Notes: generated by a model from the sequence alone, not told the origin. 64,000 nt of DNA from Mycobacteroides abscessus ATCC 19977 (GCF_000069185.1 NC_010397.1:4216001-4280000); one strand, 5' to 3'; shown: positions 41,759 through 52,695, numbered from the stretch's first letter. A program made the numbers and translations.

Positions 41759-43058
41759 CGGGAGGTGCCGAAGCCCGTTCCACACAATGCCAGTACATCG
41801 CCACCACAAGACACGTGCGAAGCGGGTCGACCAGCGCGGCAATGGCTGTCCTGATGGATTCCCGATAGGACGCCCACCACATCCATTCGTGCGGTCCGAG
41901 CAATGTCGCTATCGCGCGCCACATGTACCCGTCTGTCACGTACACGTTGAAATAGGCGCCATTGGGATCCAGCACCACCGTCCCCATAAAGGCAAAAACA
42001 AAGAAGCAGAACGTTATCGGACCGGAGTGCAGCGTGAGCCGGAGTGTGTCGCCCAGTTGATCGGCGACACCCAACAAATTCCGGAAGATCTCGTTTCCGC
42101 GCGTCTGGACGAGGCGCGGCAGCCGCTGCCAGCGAGCTCTCGCCGCGATTCCGGTGCGGCTCGCCACGTCGGTGACGCGGGCTCCCTGCTGTTCTCCGAA
42201 GGCCGCCCGGCTGACCCCGGCCCAGGTGGTATCCGGACGAACCGAGTAGACCGCTCCCACGATGGCAATCCACGTCACCGCGAGTAATACCGCCAGCACC
42301 ATCGGCCCCACCGCGTCACTGATCCATTTCCATACCTCGCCAAAACTGCTGAGGTACGTGAGCACGTGCTGCTTCCGTTCGGTATACCAGACAATAATCT
42401 TGCGCTCGGATATCCATCTAGGGCTTCCCACAAGCCGATTCGATGCTGCATTGAGCAGCAGCACGACCCACAGGGCCTGCAGATACACAGCCACCAATTG
42501 TGTCCAGGACGGAAGTTTCTCCGAGTACTTGGTCAGTGCACCGCGCGCCAGGAACGCAAGCAGGATCGCCAGATAGGCCCGCCAGTCCGAGGGAGTCATG
42601 TACTCCTTGGTCTGCTCCAGCGTCTTGTCGGGAGACAGGCCAGCATCCATCGCGTAGTACAGGTCGATGTTCAACAGACCTACGTAGGACGAGTAGTCGG
42701 CCAAGATGAGGCGCCACGCCGCAAACAACACGAATACCGGCAGAATTGCCTTCAGAAGTATCCCGACGAATCCCCGATACCAGGGGCCGGAGGCCTCGCC
42801 CGTCAGATCCGATTCACTACGAAGCACCAGATACATCAGGATGTACGTCGCCAGCCTGGCCACAACAGCCAACGGCATCACCAAGTCGCCCCAGAACCCG
42901 CCGAAATGCACGCCTACGTATACCGCCAGCTTGATCAGCCAGTGCCGGACAAGCCAGCCCGCCAGCCAGATGCCGATGAGCCGCGGCCAGCACCGCCACC
43001 ACAAGAACCCCGTGCGGCGCAGCAGATCTACCGGGCCGGAAATCCCCCACGTTGCCAT
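41742..43058 (-). CDS. Polytopic membrane protein of unknown function
   Basis: 438 residues with about seven hydrophobic segments: several in residues 20-85, then near 100-118, 190-208, 245-265 and 338-355. A basic, probably cytoplasmic stretch (SRTGIAARARWQRLPRLVQTRG) lies around 295-320. Many tryptophans. I recognise no family. It is convergent with the three small single-pass proteins and overlaps the last by 17 bases, which suggests a conserved module whose small exterior proteins and large membrane protein work together. Confidence 0.72.
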   Translation of the reverse strand: MATWGISGPVDLLRRTGFLWWRCWPRLIGIWLAGWLVRHWLIKLAVYVGVHFGGFWGDLVMPLAVVARLATYILMYLVLRSESDLTGEASGPWYRGFVGILLKAILPVFVLFAAWRLILADYSSYVGLLNIDLYYAMDAGLSPDKTLEQTKEYMTPSDWRAYLAILLAFLARGALTKYSEKLPSWTQLVAVYLQALWVVLLLNAASNRLVGSPRWISERKIIVWYTERKQHVLTYLSSFGEVWKWISDAVGPMVLAVLLAVTWIAIVGAVYSVRPDTTWAGVSRAAFGEQQGARVTDVASRTGIAARARWQRLPRLVQTRGNEIFRNLLGVADQLGDTLRLTLHSGPITFCFFVFAFMGTVVLDPNGAYFNVYVTDGYMWRAIATLLGPHEWMWWASYRESIRTAIAALVDPLRTCLVVAMYWHCVERASAPPVTQEV

Positions 43059-43076
43059 GGGCAGATAGTAGCCAGC

Positions 43077-44813
43077 TCAGTCATCCGCGTGTGCGTACTT
43101 ACCGCCGGCGCCCAGTGACGCGAGCGCCGCGACCGCCATCATTAAGGCTGCGGCCCCGAACACGACGACAAGTCCGGCGTGGAATGGCTCGGTGATGAGA
43201 TTGGGGAAGAACGACTGCCCGGTCAGCTCCGCCGTGTTGACCCCGGGCTGCTCGAGAACACCTGACGGAGCGAGCAATTCACCGACTGGGTTGTAGCCCA
43301 AGAAGGCCGCGAACAGGCTGCCCACCGGGGGCAGGCTGGACACTTGCGCCGCGGTCGAGGCGGGCACGCCCTGCACGGTGAGGCCCGATTGCATCGCCGC
43401 CGGCATGGTCGCCGATAGTCCGACGATCATGAGCGAGAAGAAGATTCCGATGGACAGTGAGCTACCCGCGTTGAAGAAGGTGCCCCGCACACCCGAGGCC
43501 GCGCCGCGCTGATGAGCGGGCACGCTGGACATGATGGCCGCCGTGTTCGGAGCGGTGAAGATTGCCGAGCCCAGGCCGTTGAGGAAGATCAGCAGCGCGA
43601 ACACCCAGTAGTTGAAATTCACCGGAATTGCGATGAGGGCCAGGAACGTCACCGCCGAGAGCACCATGCCGCCGGTGGCAAAGGGGCGGGCCCCGTATCG
43701 ATCCGAGAGCAGCCCGGCAACCGGCCCCGCCACCAGGAATCCAAGTGTCATGGGCAGCAAGAAGATTCCCGCCCACAGCGGCGTCGACTCGTAGCTGTAG
43801 CCGCGCAGCGGCAACCAGATGCCCTGCAGCCAGATGATGAGCATGAACTGCAGACCACCGCGGCCCACCGACGCCAGCAGATTCGCCAGGTTGCCCAGAC
43901 CGAAGGCACGGTTCTTGAACAGTCGGATATCGAGCATCGGGTCGGCCACCCGTGCCTCGATCACGCAGAACAGCACAAGTAGTGCGACACCGGCGATCAG
44001 CGATCCGTAGACCAGTGGATTACTCCAGCCGGTACTCGCATTTCCGTAGGGCTGAATGCCATAGGTGATTCCGGTGAGCAGCACCGTCAAACCGAGCGCC
44101 ACCGTGACGGTGCCCGCCCAGTCCAGCTTGCCCGGCGTCGGTTGGTCGATCTCGACCAGTGAGCGGTACGACCACACCGTGCCCAGCAGCCCCAGCGGCA
44201 CCCCCACCCAGAAGATGGCCCTCCAATCCCATTCGGAGAGCACACCGCCGATCAGCAGCCCGAGAAACGAACCGGCCACTGCGGCCACCTGATTGATGCC
44301 CAGCGCCAAGCCGCGCTGGGTGGATGGGAAGGCATCGGTGAGGATGGCCGAGGAGTTGGCCATCAGCATGGCGCCGCCCACTCCTTGCACCACGCGCCAG
44401 GCGATGAGCCACACCGCACCACCGCCGTAGTGGAATGGGTCGAAGGACAGCACCACCGCCGAGACCGTGAAGACCACGAATCCCATGTTGTAGATGCGAA
44501 CCCGTCCGTACATATCGCCGAGCCGGCCGAACAGCACGACAAGAACCGCGGAGGCCAACAAGTACCCCATGAGCATCCACAGCAGGTAACTCACGTTCCC
44601 GGGCGCGAGCGGATTGAGGCCGATGCCACGGAAAATCGCGGGCAACGAGATCAGGACGATGGATGAGTTGATCGTCGCGAGGAGCACACCCAGCGTCGTG
44701 TTCGACAGTGCCACCCACTTGTAGTGCGGATGGTCACGATCGACCCGGACCCGACGCCGCGCCGTCTCGATATCGGCAGCTGTCTCATCGACCCGTGTAA
44801 TCAAGTCAGTCAT
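43077..44813 (-). CDS. MFS drug-efflux transporter, DHA2 (14-TMS) type
   Basis: 578 residues from ATG 44813; upstream in-frame codons would add 36 basic residues with no ribosome binding site. Major facilitator features: LATINSSIVLISLPAI in TMS1 and GRLGDMYGRVRIYNMG (motif A, about residues 97-112), then LIAWRVVQGVGGAML (motif B/C region) and about 14 hydrophobic segments. DHA2/EmrB-QacA members export drugs by proton antiport. It is divergent from the thiC riboswitch; no thiamine link is evident in the protein. Confidence 0.88.
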   Translation of the reverse strand: MTDLITRVDETAADIETARRRVRVDRDHPHYKWVALSNTTLGVLLATINSSIVLISLPAIFRGIGLNPLAPGNVSYLLWMLMGYLLASAVLVVLFGRLGDMYGRVRIYNMGFVVFTVSAVVLSFDPFHYGGGAVWLIAWRVVQGVGGAMLMANSSAILTDAFPSTQRGLALGINQVAAVAGSFLGLLIGGVLSEWDWRAIFWVGVPLGLLGTVWSYRSLVEIDQPTPGKLDWAGTVTVALGLTVLLTGITYGIQPYGNASTGWSNPLVYGSLIAGVALLVLFCVIEARVADPMLDIRLFKNRAFGLGNLANLLASVGRGGLQFMLIIWLQGIWLPLRGYSYESTPLWAGIFLLPMTLGFLVAGPVAGLLSDRYGARPFATGGMVLSAVTFLALIAIPVNFNYWVFALLIFLNGLGSAIFTAPNTAAIMSSVPAHQRGAASGVRGTFFNAGSSLSIGIFFSLMIVGLSATMPAAMQSGLTVQGVPASTAAQVSSLPPVGSLFAAFLGYNPVGELLAPSGVLEQPGVNTAELTGQSFFPNLITEPFHAGLVVVFGAAALMMAVAALASLGAGGKYAHADD

Positions 44814-45030
44814 CGTCACCCTCGTTGCGCGCTTCTCCCCGACGCGGGCAGCACCGACCGGCCGTCTCTGGTTACCACCGACACTAACTTTAGCAAGGGA
44901 AACTATATTCCTGAAACTCACCCGCCCTATCTGTCATATCCAGCCGACCGCGGAAATCTGGCACTCACTTCACCCCCGGGACCGCACGTCGAGGTAGCGT
45001 GGCCAGTGTTCGTCAACGAACAGCCCCACA

Positions 45031-46768
<1,738 letters not shown>

Positions 46769-46775
46769 GCAGAAC

Positions 46776-47612
46776 ATGAGGTCCCCATTCCTGCCTCTCC
46801 CGGAGCCGGGCACTACCCCGGTGCGGGCGATGACCATCGCCGGGTCCGACTCCGGGGGCGGGGCGGGCATCCAAGCCGACATGCGCACCATGGCACTGCT
46901 CGGGGTACACGGGTGCGTGGCCGTCACCGCCGTGACGGTACAGAACTCACTGGGTGTCAAGGATTTTCACGAAATACCCCCGCCAATCGTGGCGGCACAG
47001 ATGGAAGTGGTCATCACCGACATCGGCATCCAGGCAGCGAAGACCGGGATGTTGGCCTCGGCTCCGATCATCGAGGCCATCTCGGAATCATGGAGCAACC
47101 TGGCCCCGAGTGTTCCCCTGGTGGTCGATCCCGTGTGCGCCTCCATGCACGGCGATCCGCTGTTGCACCCGAGCGCGCTCGATGCGTTACGTACGCGACT
47201 GTTTCCGTTGGCGACACTGGTGACCCCGAATCTGGACGAGGTCCGGTTGCTGGTGGACATCGACGTCGTCGACGAGGACTCGCAAAAGGAAGCCGCGCGT
47301 AAACTGCACGCGCTCGGACCACAGTGGGCGCTGGTGAAGGGTGGGCATCTGCGATCCAGCGACACCAGCACCGACCTACTCTTCGACGGCACCGAGTTCC
47401 ATTACTTTCCCGTCGAACGCGTCGACACCGGACACGATCACGGCGCCGGGGACACCCTCGCGGCATCCATCAGTTGCGCGTTGGCGCATGGGCTTCCCGT
47501 CACCGAAGCCGTCGCCTTTGGCAAACAGTGGATCACGGAGTGCCTCAAGGCCGCGTATCCGCTGGGCCACGGCCACGGCCCGGTGTCGGCCCTGTTTAGG
47601 CTCGATGCGTGA
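46776..47612 (+). CDS. thiD: Hydroxymethylpyrimidine/phosphomethylpyrimidine kinase ThiD
   Basis: 278 residues from ATG 46776; a longer frame overlapping thiC is not used. Ribokinase-like fold: AMTIAGSDSGGGAGIQADMRTMALLGVHG (about residues 18-46) is the ThiD N-terminus, KTGMLAS the substrate loop, VVDPVCASMHGDPLL (about 115-129), and DTGHDHGAGDTLAASISCALAHG (about 217-239) carries the catalytic Asp and anion hole. It phosphorylates HMP and HMP-P. It follows thiC under the same riboswitch. Confidence 0.95.
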   Translation: MRSPFLPLPEPGTTPVRAMTIAGSDSGGGAGIQADMRTMALLGVHGCVAVTAVTVQNSLGVKDFHEIPPPIVAAQMEVVITDIGIQAAKTGMLASAPIIEAISESWSNLAPSVPLVVDPVCASMHGDPLLHPSALDALRTRLFPLATLVTPNLDEVRLLVDIDVVDEDSQKEAARKLHALGPQWALVKGGHLRSSDTSTDLLFDGTEFHYFPVERVDTGHDHGAGDTLAASISCALAHGLPVTEAVAFGKQWITECLKAAYPLGHGHGPVSALFRLDA

Positions 47613-48241
47613 GCACCGAGGAACTTCCGGACATCGCCGGAATTGCCCACCATCCCGACGGGCATCCTCGCGGTGCTGTGGTACTCACCCACGGCGCCGG
47701 CGGCAGCTGCCACTCCCCCATGCTGCGCTTGCTGTGTACGGCCTGGGCGGAGCGGGGCTGGCTGGCGATACGTTTTGATATGCCCTTCCGGCGGAACCGG
47801 CCAAGCGGTCCACCCTCGGCCTCGTCGGCCGACAAGGACCGCGCGGGTATCGCGGAGGTGATCAATAAGGCTCGCGCCATGGTCGACGGACCGCTGCTGG
47901 CGGGTGGCCATTCATACGGTGGACGCCAAACCTCGATGCTGGTCGCGGAAAAGGGACCGATCGTCGATGTCTTGACCCTGTTCTCCTATCCTCTACATCC
48001 ACCCGGCAAGCCGGACCGGCTGCGCATCGAACATCTCCCGGATATCCAGGTTCCTACCGTCTTCACTCACGGCACCTCGGACGCCTTCGGCACCATCGCC
48101 GAGCTCAAGGAGGCTTCGGTACTGATTCCCGGCGGCGCGGCCATCGTGGAGATCGCAGGCGCCCGTCATGACCTGGGATCTAAAACGATCGACGTCCCTG
48201 CGCTGGCCATCGACGCCGCACTGACGGCCCTGAAGAGCTAG
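47609..48241 (+). CDS. Alpha/beta-hydrolase (dienelactone-hydrolase-like, Rv0421c-like)
   Basis: 210 residues from GTG 47609, overlapping the thiD stop (GTGA). Compact alpha/beta hydrolase: AVVLTHGAGGSCHSPML (oxyanion region, about residues 25-41), GGHSYGGRQTSML (nucleophile elbow G-H-S-Y-G, about 98-110), THGTSDAFG (Asp) and GARHDLG (His). The triad looks complete. Substrate unknown; it is coupled to the thiamine operon by position only. Confidence 0.85.
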   Translation: MSTEELPDIAGIAHHPDGHPRGAVVLTHGAGGSCHSPMLRLLCTAWAERGWLAIRFDMPFRRNRPSGPPSASSADKDRAGIAEVINKARAMVDGPLLAGGHSYGGRQTSMLVAEKGPIVDVLTLFSYPLHPPGKPDRLRIEHLPDIQVPTVFTHGTSDAFGTIAELKEASVLIPGGAAIVEIAGARHDLGSKTIDVPALAIDAALTALKS

Positions 48242-48290
48242 GACGGCAGCAGCACCCCGAATGTGATGTGCGCCACAAATGCCCGGGGCT

Positions 48291-48317
48291 TGTCACAGAC
48301 TGGGTGCGAGCGGGATC
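48291..48317 (+). promoter_or_regulatory. Possible ECF41 (SigJ-type) promoter
   Basis: TGTCACA at 48291-48297 is the -35 element expected for ECF41 sigma factors. Sixteen bases later the sequence is GATC where CGTC would be expected, so only the -35 is a full match. It lies upstream of the FAD oxidoreductase gene that is coupled to the sigma factor gene. Confidence 0.45.
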
Positions 48318-48352
48318 TCAAGGGCATCAACCCCGGATGAAGGGAGCCCGAC

Positions 48353-49534
48353 ATGACCGACCAGCACCCGCACGTTGTCGTCCTCGGCGGCGGTTACGCC
48401 GGAACGATGGCAGCAAACCGCCTCCAGCAGCACACGAATATCGACATCACCCTCGTCAACCCGCGGGAAGAATTTGTCCACCGGCTGCGGCTTCACCAGT
48501 TCGCGGCAGGCACCGGTATCGCCACCGCCGAGTACGCCCCGATGCTGGGAAAGCGGGTGCGTCTGGTTGTCGACAGCGCCGTGCGGATCGACGCACCCGC
48601 CCGGATGATCAGGCTGGAATCGGGGGATGTTCTCGACTACGACTACCTTATCTACGCGATCGGCAGCACTGACTCGACGGCCGCCGGCGTACCCGGTCTC
48701 TCCGAATTCGCTTATCCTCTCTCGGAATTCGAATCGGCACAACGCCTGCGCGTAGCACTGGAAACGTCCGGCCCCGATGTTCAGATCACCGTGGTGGGTG
48801 CGGGCCTGACAGGAATCGAGATGGCCTCCGAGCTGGCCGATCTGGGCCGGCACGTCAGGCTGGTGTGCGGCGGACAACTGGCGCCCACGTTTGGGGCGCC
48901 CGCACGCAGGACCATCGCGCAGTGGTTCGCCCGACGCCGGGTGGACGTACTGGAGAACACGTCGGTGACCGAGGTGCGGCCGGACTCGGTGGTGCTCGCC
49001 GACGGCACGGCACTGTCCAGCGCAATCACCGTCTGGGCCGGCGGCTTCGGGGTGCCAGCCCTGGCCGCTCACAGCGGCCTGAGTGTCGACGCCGATGGCC
49101 GACTACTCACCGACGACACCCTCACCAGCATGGACGACGGCCGGATCATCGGCGCCGGTGATGCCGTGACCACCACGAGCCTGCCGACGCGGATGAGCTG
49201 CTATACCGCGAACACAACCGGCGCCGCCGCCGCGGACACGGTGCTCAGCCGCCTGGCGGATACCGAACCCGCCCCATTCCGGCTCGCCTATGTCGGACAG
49301 TGCCTGAGCCTGGGGCGGAGAAACGCGGTTCTGCAGTTCACCCGTAAGGATGACAGTCCGGTGGGCGCCCATGCCCGCGGCCGACTGACGGCTTGGTTCA
49401 AGGAATTTGTCCTCACCGGCGTACCGTGGGGCCTGCGCCGCGAGGGCCGTAAACCGGGAGCGAGTGTGTGGTTCAAGAGCCGGCCCCGGCCCGCAGAGGC
49501 CGCCCAGCACCGGGCAGAGGTAGTCCAGTCTTGA
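48353..49534 (+). CDS. NDH-2-like FAD-dependent oxidoreductase (ECF41 partner)
   Basis: 393 residues. Two dinucleotide folds: HVVVLGGGYAGTMAANRL (about residues 7-24) for FAD and ITVVGAGLTGIEMASELADLG (about 144-164) for NAD(P)H, plus the second FAD motif GRIIGAGDAVTTT (about 263-275). Size and motifs resemble type II NADH dehydrogenases and related FAD oxidoreductases without an obvious membrane anchor. Its stop overlaps the TTG start of the ECF41 sigma gene. ECF41 sigma factors are typically encoded beside an oxidoreductase, epimerase or carboxymuconolactone decarboxylase they control. Confidence 0.87.
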   Translation: MTDQHPHVVVLGGGYAGTMAANRLQQHTNIDITLVNPREEFVHRLRLHQFAAGTGIATAEYAPMLGKRVRLVVDSAVRIDAPARMIRLESGDVLDYDYLIYAIGSTDSTAAGVPGLSEFAYPLSEFESAQRLRVALETSGPDVQITVVGAGLTGIEMASELADLGRHVRLVCGGQLAPTFGAPARRTIAQWFARRRVDVLENTSVTEVRPDSVVLADGTALSSAITVWAGGFGVPALAAHSGLSVDADGRLLTDDTLTSMDDGRIIGAGDAVTTTSLPTRMSCYTANTTGAAAADTVLSRLADTEPAPFRLAYVGQCLSLGRRNAVLQFTRKDDSPVGAHARGRLTAWFKEFVLTGVPWGLRREGRKPGASVWFKSRPRPAEAAQHRAEVVQS

Positions 49535-50424
49535 TCAACAGCGACGAGCATGCCGAGCGGTTCACCCTGCTGCGACCCCTGCTGTTCACCATCGTGTACG
49601 AAATCCTGGGCTCGGCAACAGAGTCCGATGATGTGCTGCAAGACAGCTACTTGCGATGGGCACAGGTAGACCTTGCCACGGTACGAGACACCAAGTCCTA
49701 CCTGGCGCAGCTGGTGACGCGCCAAGCGCTCAAGGCCCTACGCACCAGCGTCCGACGGCGCGAGGACTACATCGGCCCGTGGCTGCCCGAGCCGTTGCTA
49801 CTCGACGAGCATGACGGATCCGCGGATGTCTTACTTGCCGAATCTGTTTCAATGGCAATGCTGATATTGCTCGAGACACTTACCCCCGACGAGCGAGCGG
49901 TGTTCGTGCTTCGCGAGGTATTCGGATTCGGCTACGACGAAATTGCCGGGGCAGTAAGCAAATCAGCCACGGCGGTGCGACAGATCGCGCATCGAGCCCG
50001 CGAGCACGTGCACGCACGGCGCAAACGATTCGATCCCCTTGACGCCAAGGAGAGCACCCGGATCGCCGAACAGTTCCTGCTGGCCACCGAGACCGGAGAC
50101 GTCGAGGGCCTGATGGCGCTCCTCGCACCGGACGCCACCTGGATTGCCGACGGCAACGGCCGGGCGGGCGCCGCGCGGCGGCCGCTGACGGGCGCGGGAA
50201 AGCTCGCCCGCATTTTTGCGGGACCATTCCGAAAAGGTATGGCGGACAGGAGAACCGAAATTGTTATCGCAAATGCGGCACCCGCCGTCGCGGTATACGC
50301 CGGCGATGCGCTCGAGGTCGTCATCACCATGGAAATCGCCGACGGCAAGATCACCCGGCTCTACGCAGTGGCCAATCCGGACAAGCTGGTGGCGGCAGCG
50401 ACCACCCGCATGGTGAGCCGCTGA
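49531..50424 (+). CDS. sigJ: ECF RNA polymerase sigma factor, SigJ / ECF41 type
   Basis: 297 residues from TTG 49531, which overlaps the stop of the preceding gene (TTGA); a longer frame would lie inside that gene. Region 2 (about residues 8-75) includes LLFTIVYEILGSATESDDVLQDSYLRW. Region 4 (about 110-165) includes LTPDERAVFVLREVFGFGYDEIAGAVSKSATAVRQIAHRAREHV. A SnoaL-like C-terminal domain (about 180-290) replaces an anti-sigma factor, the hallmark of ECF41, and modulates activity. The target is likely the upstream FAD oxidoreductase promoter. Confidence 0.88.
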   Translation: MINSDEHAERFTLLRPLLFTIVYEILGSATESDDVLQDSYLRWAQVDLATVRDTKSYLAQLVTRQALKALRTSVRRREDYIGPWLPEPLLLDEHDGSADVLLAESVSMAMLILLETLTPDERAVFVLREVFGFGYDEIAGAVSKSATAVRQIAHRAREHVHARRKRFDPLDAKESTRIAEQFLLATETGDVEGLMALLAPDATWIADGNGRAGAARRPLTGAGKLARIFAGPFRKGMADRRTEIVIANAAPAVAVYAGDALEVVITMEIADGKITRLYAVANPDKLVAAATTRMVSR

Positions 50425-50443
50425 GGTGCGTTGAGCAGTCGCG

Positions 50444-51070
50444 TCAGGAGCTGACCGAAGGCCAGTCCCGCATCAACAGCCGCGAGGCCCGACGCAGATC
50501 GGCCTCGGCTTGCGCCACGGTGAGACCACCGTTGAGGCACACCTGAATACAGCCGAACCACTGATGCACCAGCAGTCTGATCACCGCCTCGTCGTCATCG
50601 GTGGGATCCGACAGCCCGGCCACCTCGGATATCAGCTCGTGAAAGCGCTTCTCGATCTGCATCAGGTCGGGCACCTCTGCCAGCGAGGCCGAATTCGAGG
50701 ACCGAATCATCGCGATTGCCAGCATGCGCCGACGCGTCAGCCCGCGCAGCGCCCGCACCAAGGCGTCGGCCACCCGGTCGGCTGCCGCCTGCCCACCATC
50801 GGGCAACGACGGCAGTCGACCGACCAGCCGTTCGGACTCGCGTACCAGCGCCGAGACAAACAGATGACGCTTGGTCGGGAAGTACCGATACAGCGTGCCG
50901 ATGGCCACGTTCGCGTGCTTGGCGACATCGTGCATCTGAACGTGGTCGAGCTCGCGCGTCATCGCGAGCTCTTCGGCCGCGTCGAGCATGCGCTTGTACT
51001 GCTCATGTTGGCGCCGGGTCGATGGCATGGCGGCTGGCCGCACCGGTGACGCTTCAACCATGGCGCTCAC
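50444..51070 (-). CDS. TetR-family regulator closely resembling KstR
   Basis: 208 residues. N-terminal TetR HTH (about residues 22-72): YKRMLDAAEELA, VQMHDVAKHANVAIGTLYRYFPTKRHLFVSAL. The recognition helix region is nearly the same as the KstR sequence I recall (VAVGTLYRYFPSKVHLLVSAL), but the C-terminal ligand domain differs. A perfect KstR-type operator lies 33 bases upstream of the start codon. It is not the main KstR (Rv3574-type) by sequence or place, so it is probably a paralogue that shares DNA specificity and may autoregulate. A GTG or ATG downstream (MPSTRR) is another possible start. Confidence 0.85.
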   Translation of the reverse strand: MSAMVEASPVRPAAMPSTRRQHEQYKRMLDAAEELAMTRELDHVQMHDVAKHANVAIGTLYRYFPTKRHLFVSALVRESERLVGRLPSLPDGGQAAADRVADALVRALRGLTRRRMLAIAMIRSSNSASLAEVPDLMQIEKRFHELISEVAGLSDPTDDDEAVIRLLVHQWFGCIQVCLNGGLTVAQAEADLRRASRLLMRDWPSVSS

Positions 51071-51102
51071 GATCTTTTCACCTGCATAAATAACCCCGAA
51101 AC

Positions 51103-51116
51103 TGGAACCTGTTCTA
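51103..51116. promoter_or_regulatory. KstR-type operator upstream of the TetR gene
   Basis: TGGAACCTGTTCTA fits T-n2-AAC-n2-GTT-n2-A perfectly. It lies in the 95-bp gap between pucR-like and tetR-like genes, far from the sterol island. Confidence 0.75.
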
Positions 51117-51165
51117 ATAAGGTAGCACTACCAAGTCCCAACGCAATACGAATTCGAAGACCAGT

Positions 51166-52695
51166 TCAGTTTCCGGTGCCCGGTGTTCCCGTCAGCATCG
51201 CCAGCAGCAGTTCGGCGCGCACACGCGCGATGTCCAGATCGCAGGCCAGCAGCGATTGCACGGTTTCGATCCGTTTCCGCAGCGTATGCCGATGCACGCC
51301 CACCACAGTGGCCGCCGATTCCCAATGTCCGTTGGCTTCCAGATAGGCCCGTAAAGACGTCATCAACTCGCTGCCGTGGACGGCATCATGCTCGACGATG
51401 GGTTCCAGCGTCGCGTTGGCGACGGCCACCAATACCTCGCGGCTGGCGCCGAATGACAGCAGTGCGCTCCCGGCGAGCGACGTGAACTCAAGCGGTGTTC
51501 CCCCGCGTTCGGCCACCGAGGCGGCCAGCCGGGCGTTCTGCACCGCGTCGGCGAGCCGTCCTACCGGATGTGCTCCACTTAGCCCCGCCCGCAGCCCCTT
51601 CTTGATGCGCGCGTCCACGTCGCCGAACAGCCGTCGCGCGAAATCGGCGGTCTCCGCCCCCGGTAGCACGACGGTGAGCTGACGCTCGCCGGTATGCGCG
51701 AAAACCGGATAGCCCGCGGACTCCATGTCCCGGGTCACCGCCGGCAGCACCCTGACCAGCGCTGTCTGAGACTCGGCGTCCACCACCAATACCCGGATAC
51801 GCCCACGGGCATCGGCGGCCTGGCCCAGCTGTGCCCAGACCGGGCCCAGATTCCGCTCATCGCCGAGCAAGAGACCCAAGGCTTGCCCGTTCAATCGCCG
51901 CTGCGCCTCTTGCAGACGCGATGGTTTGTCAAAATCCAAGGCCAACAATGAGTTTGTATGGCCGAGCAGCACCTGGTCCACGAATGTCAGCGGTGTCTTA
52001 CTCACAACCGCCAGCACACCGTACGACGTACCGCCCACGCCGATCGCCTGTTGTGAGACGGTAATTCCGGGGTCCAGTTGCTGCACCCCCGCCGAGGCAC
52101 CCGGAGACAATGCACCCCGCACCAAATTGACGGTCGCGACATCGAGATTGCGCGGATGGCTGGCGACCACCGTGCCCCCGGGATCCAGCACCACGACACT
52201 GGCTCGCAGCGATCGTCCGAGTTCGGCGGTGACCGCCTGCACACCACCATTGACAATCGCTCGAGTGATCCTGGGCTGTGCCCGCGATGCTCGCAGCACC
52301 GCATCGTATTCCAGTTCGGCGATCCGGGTGCTCACCGCCTTGACCACCGCCGCGAACGGGGTCCGCAGCGGAATCTCCAAGAGGGGCATGCCCAGCTCGT
52401 CGGCGGTCGACACCAATTCCGGCGGCACCTCGTCGAACGTCAGACCGGTGCCGAATCCCAATGCCGCAACATTATTTTCGTCGAGCGAACGTAGGTAGCG
52501 CCGCCGGTCGCGAGAACTCTTGGGCAGACCGATACCGGTGGTCAGCACCAACTCTCCGCCGGAGAGCCACTGCGCGGGATCAGCGAGTTCGGTGGTGAGC
52601 GCCAAGTTGATCTCACGGCCCACACCTGCGGCACCACTTTTGAGGGTGAGTTTCAGCTCGGGCTGATCCAGCACCCAGCGCACTGGAACGGTCAT
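51166..52695 (-). CDS. PucR-family transcriptional regulator
   Basis: 509 residues. N-terminal PucR sensor domain (about residues 1-120, with SGGELVLTTGIGLPKS), a central GGDEF-like CdaR region, and a C-terminal HTH_30 (about 455-500): ANGHWESAATVVGVHRHTLRKRIETVQSLL. PucR/CdaR regulators often activate catabolism of purines, amines or GABA. It is divergent from the aldehyde dehydrogenase-amine oxidase operon across a 133-bp gap, so it is the likely regulator of that pathway. The ligand is unknown. Confidence 0.88.
   Translation of the reverse strand: MTVPVRWVLDQPELKLTLKSGAAGVGREINLALTTELADPAQWLSGGELVLTTGIGLPKSSRDRRRYLRSLDENNVAALGFGTGLTFDEVPPELVSTADELGMPLLEIPLRTPFAAVVKAVSTRIAELEYDAVLRASRAQPRITRAIVNGGVQAVTAELGRSLRASVVVLDPGGTVVASHPRNLDVATVNLVRGALSPGASAGVQQLDPGITVSQQAIGVGGTSYGVLAVVSKTPLTFVDQVLLGHTNSLLALDFDKPSRLQEAQRRLNGQALGLLLGDERNLGPVWAQLGQAADARGRIRVLVVDAESQTALVRVLPAVTRDMESAGYPVFAHTGERQLTVVLPGAETADFARRLFGDVDARIKKGLRAGLSGAHPVGRLADAVQNARLAASVAERGGTPLEFTSLAGSALLSFGASREVLVAVANATLEPIVEHDAVHGSELMTSLRAYLEANGHWESAATVVGVHRHTLRKRIETVQSLLACDLDIARVRAELLLAMLTGTPGTGN

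Noticed and set aside
44814..44921. N-terminal extension of the MFS transporter to 44921
   Set aside because: The added 36 residues are basic and unlike the family; ATG 44813 has GAGGG nearby and gives the normal start.
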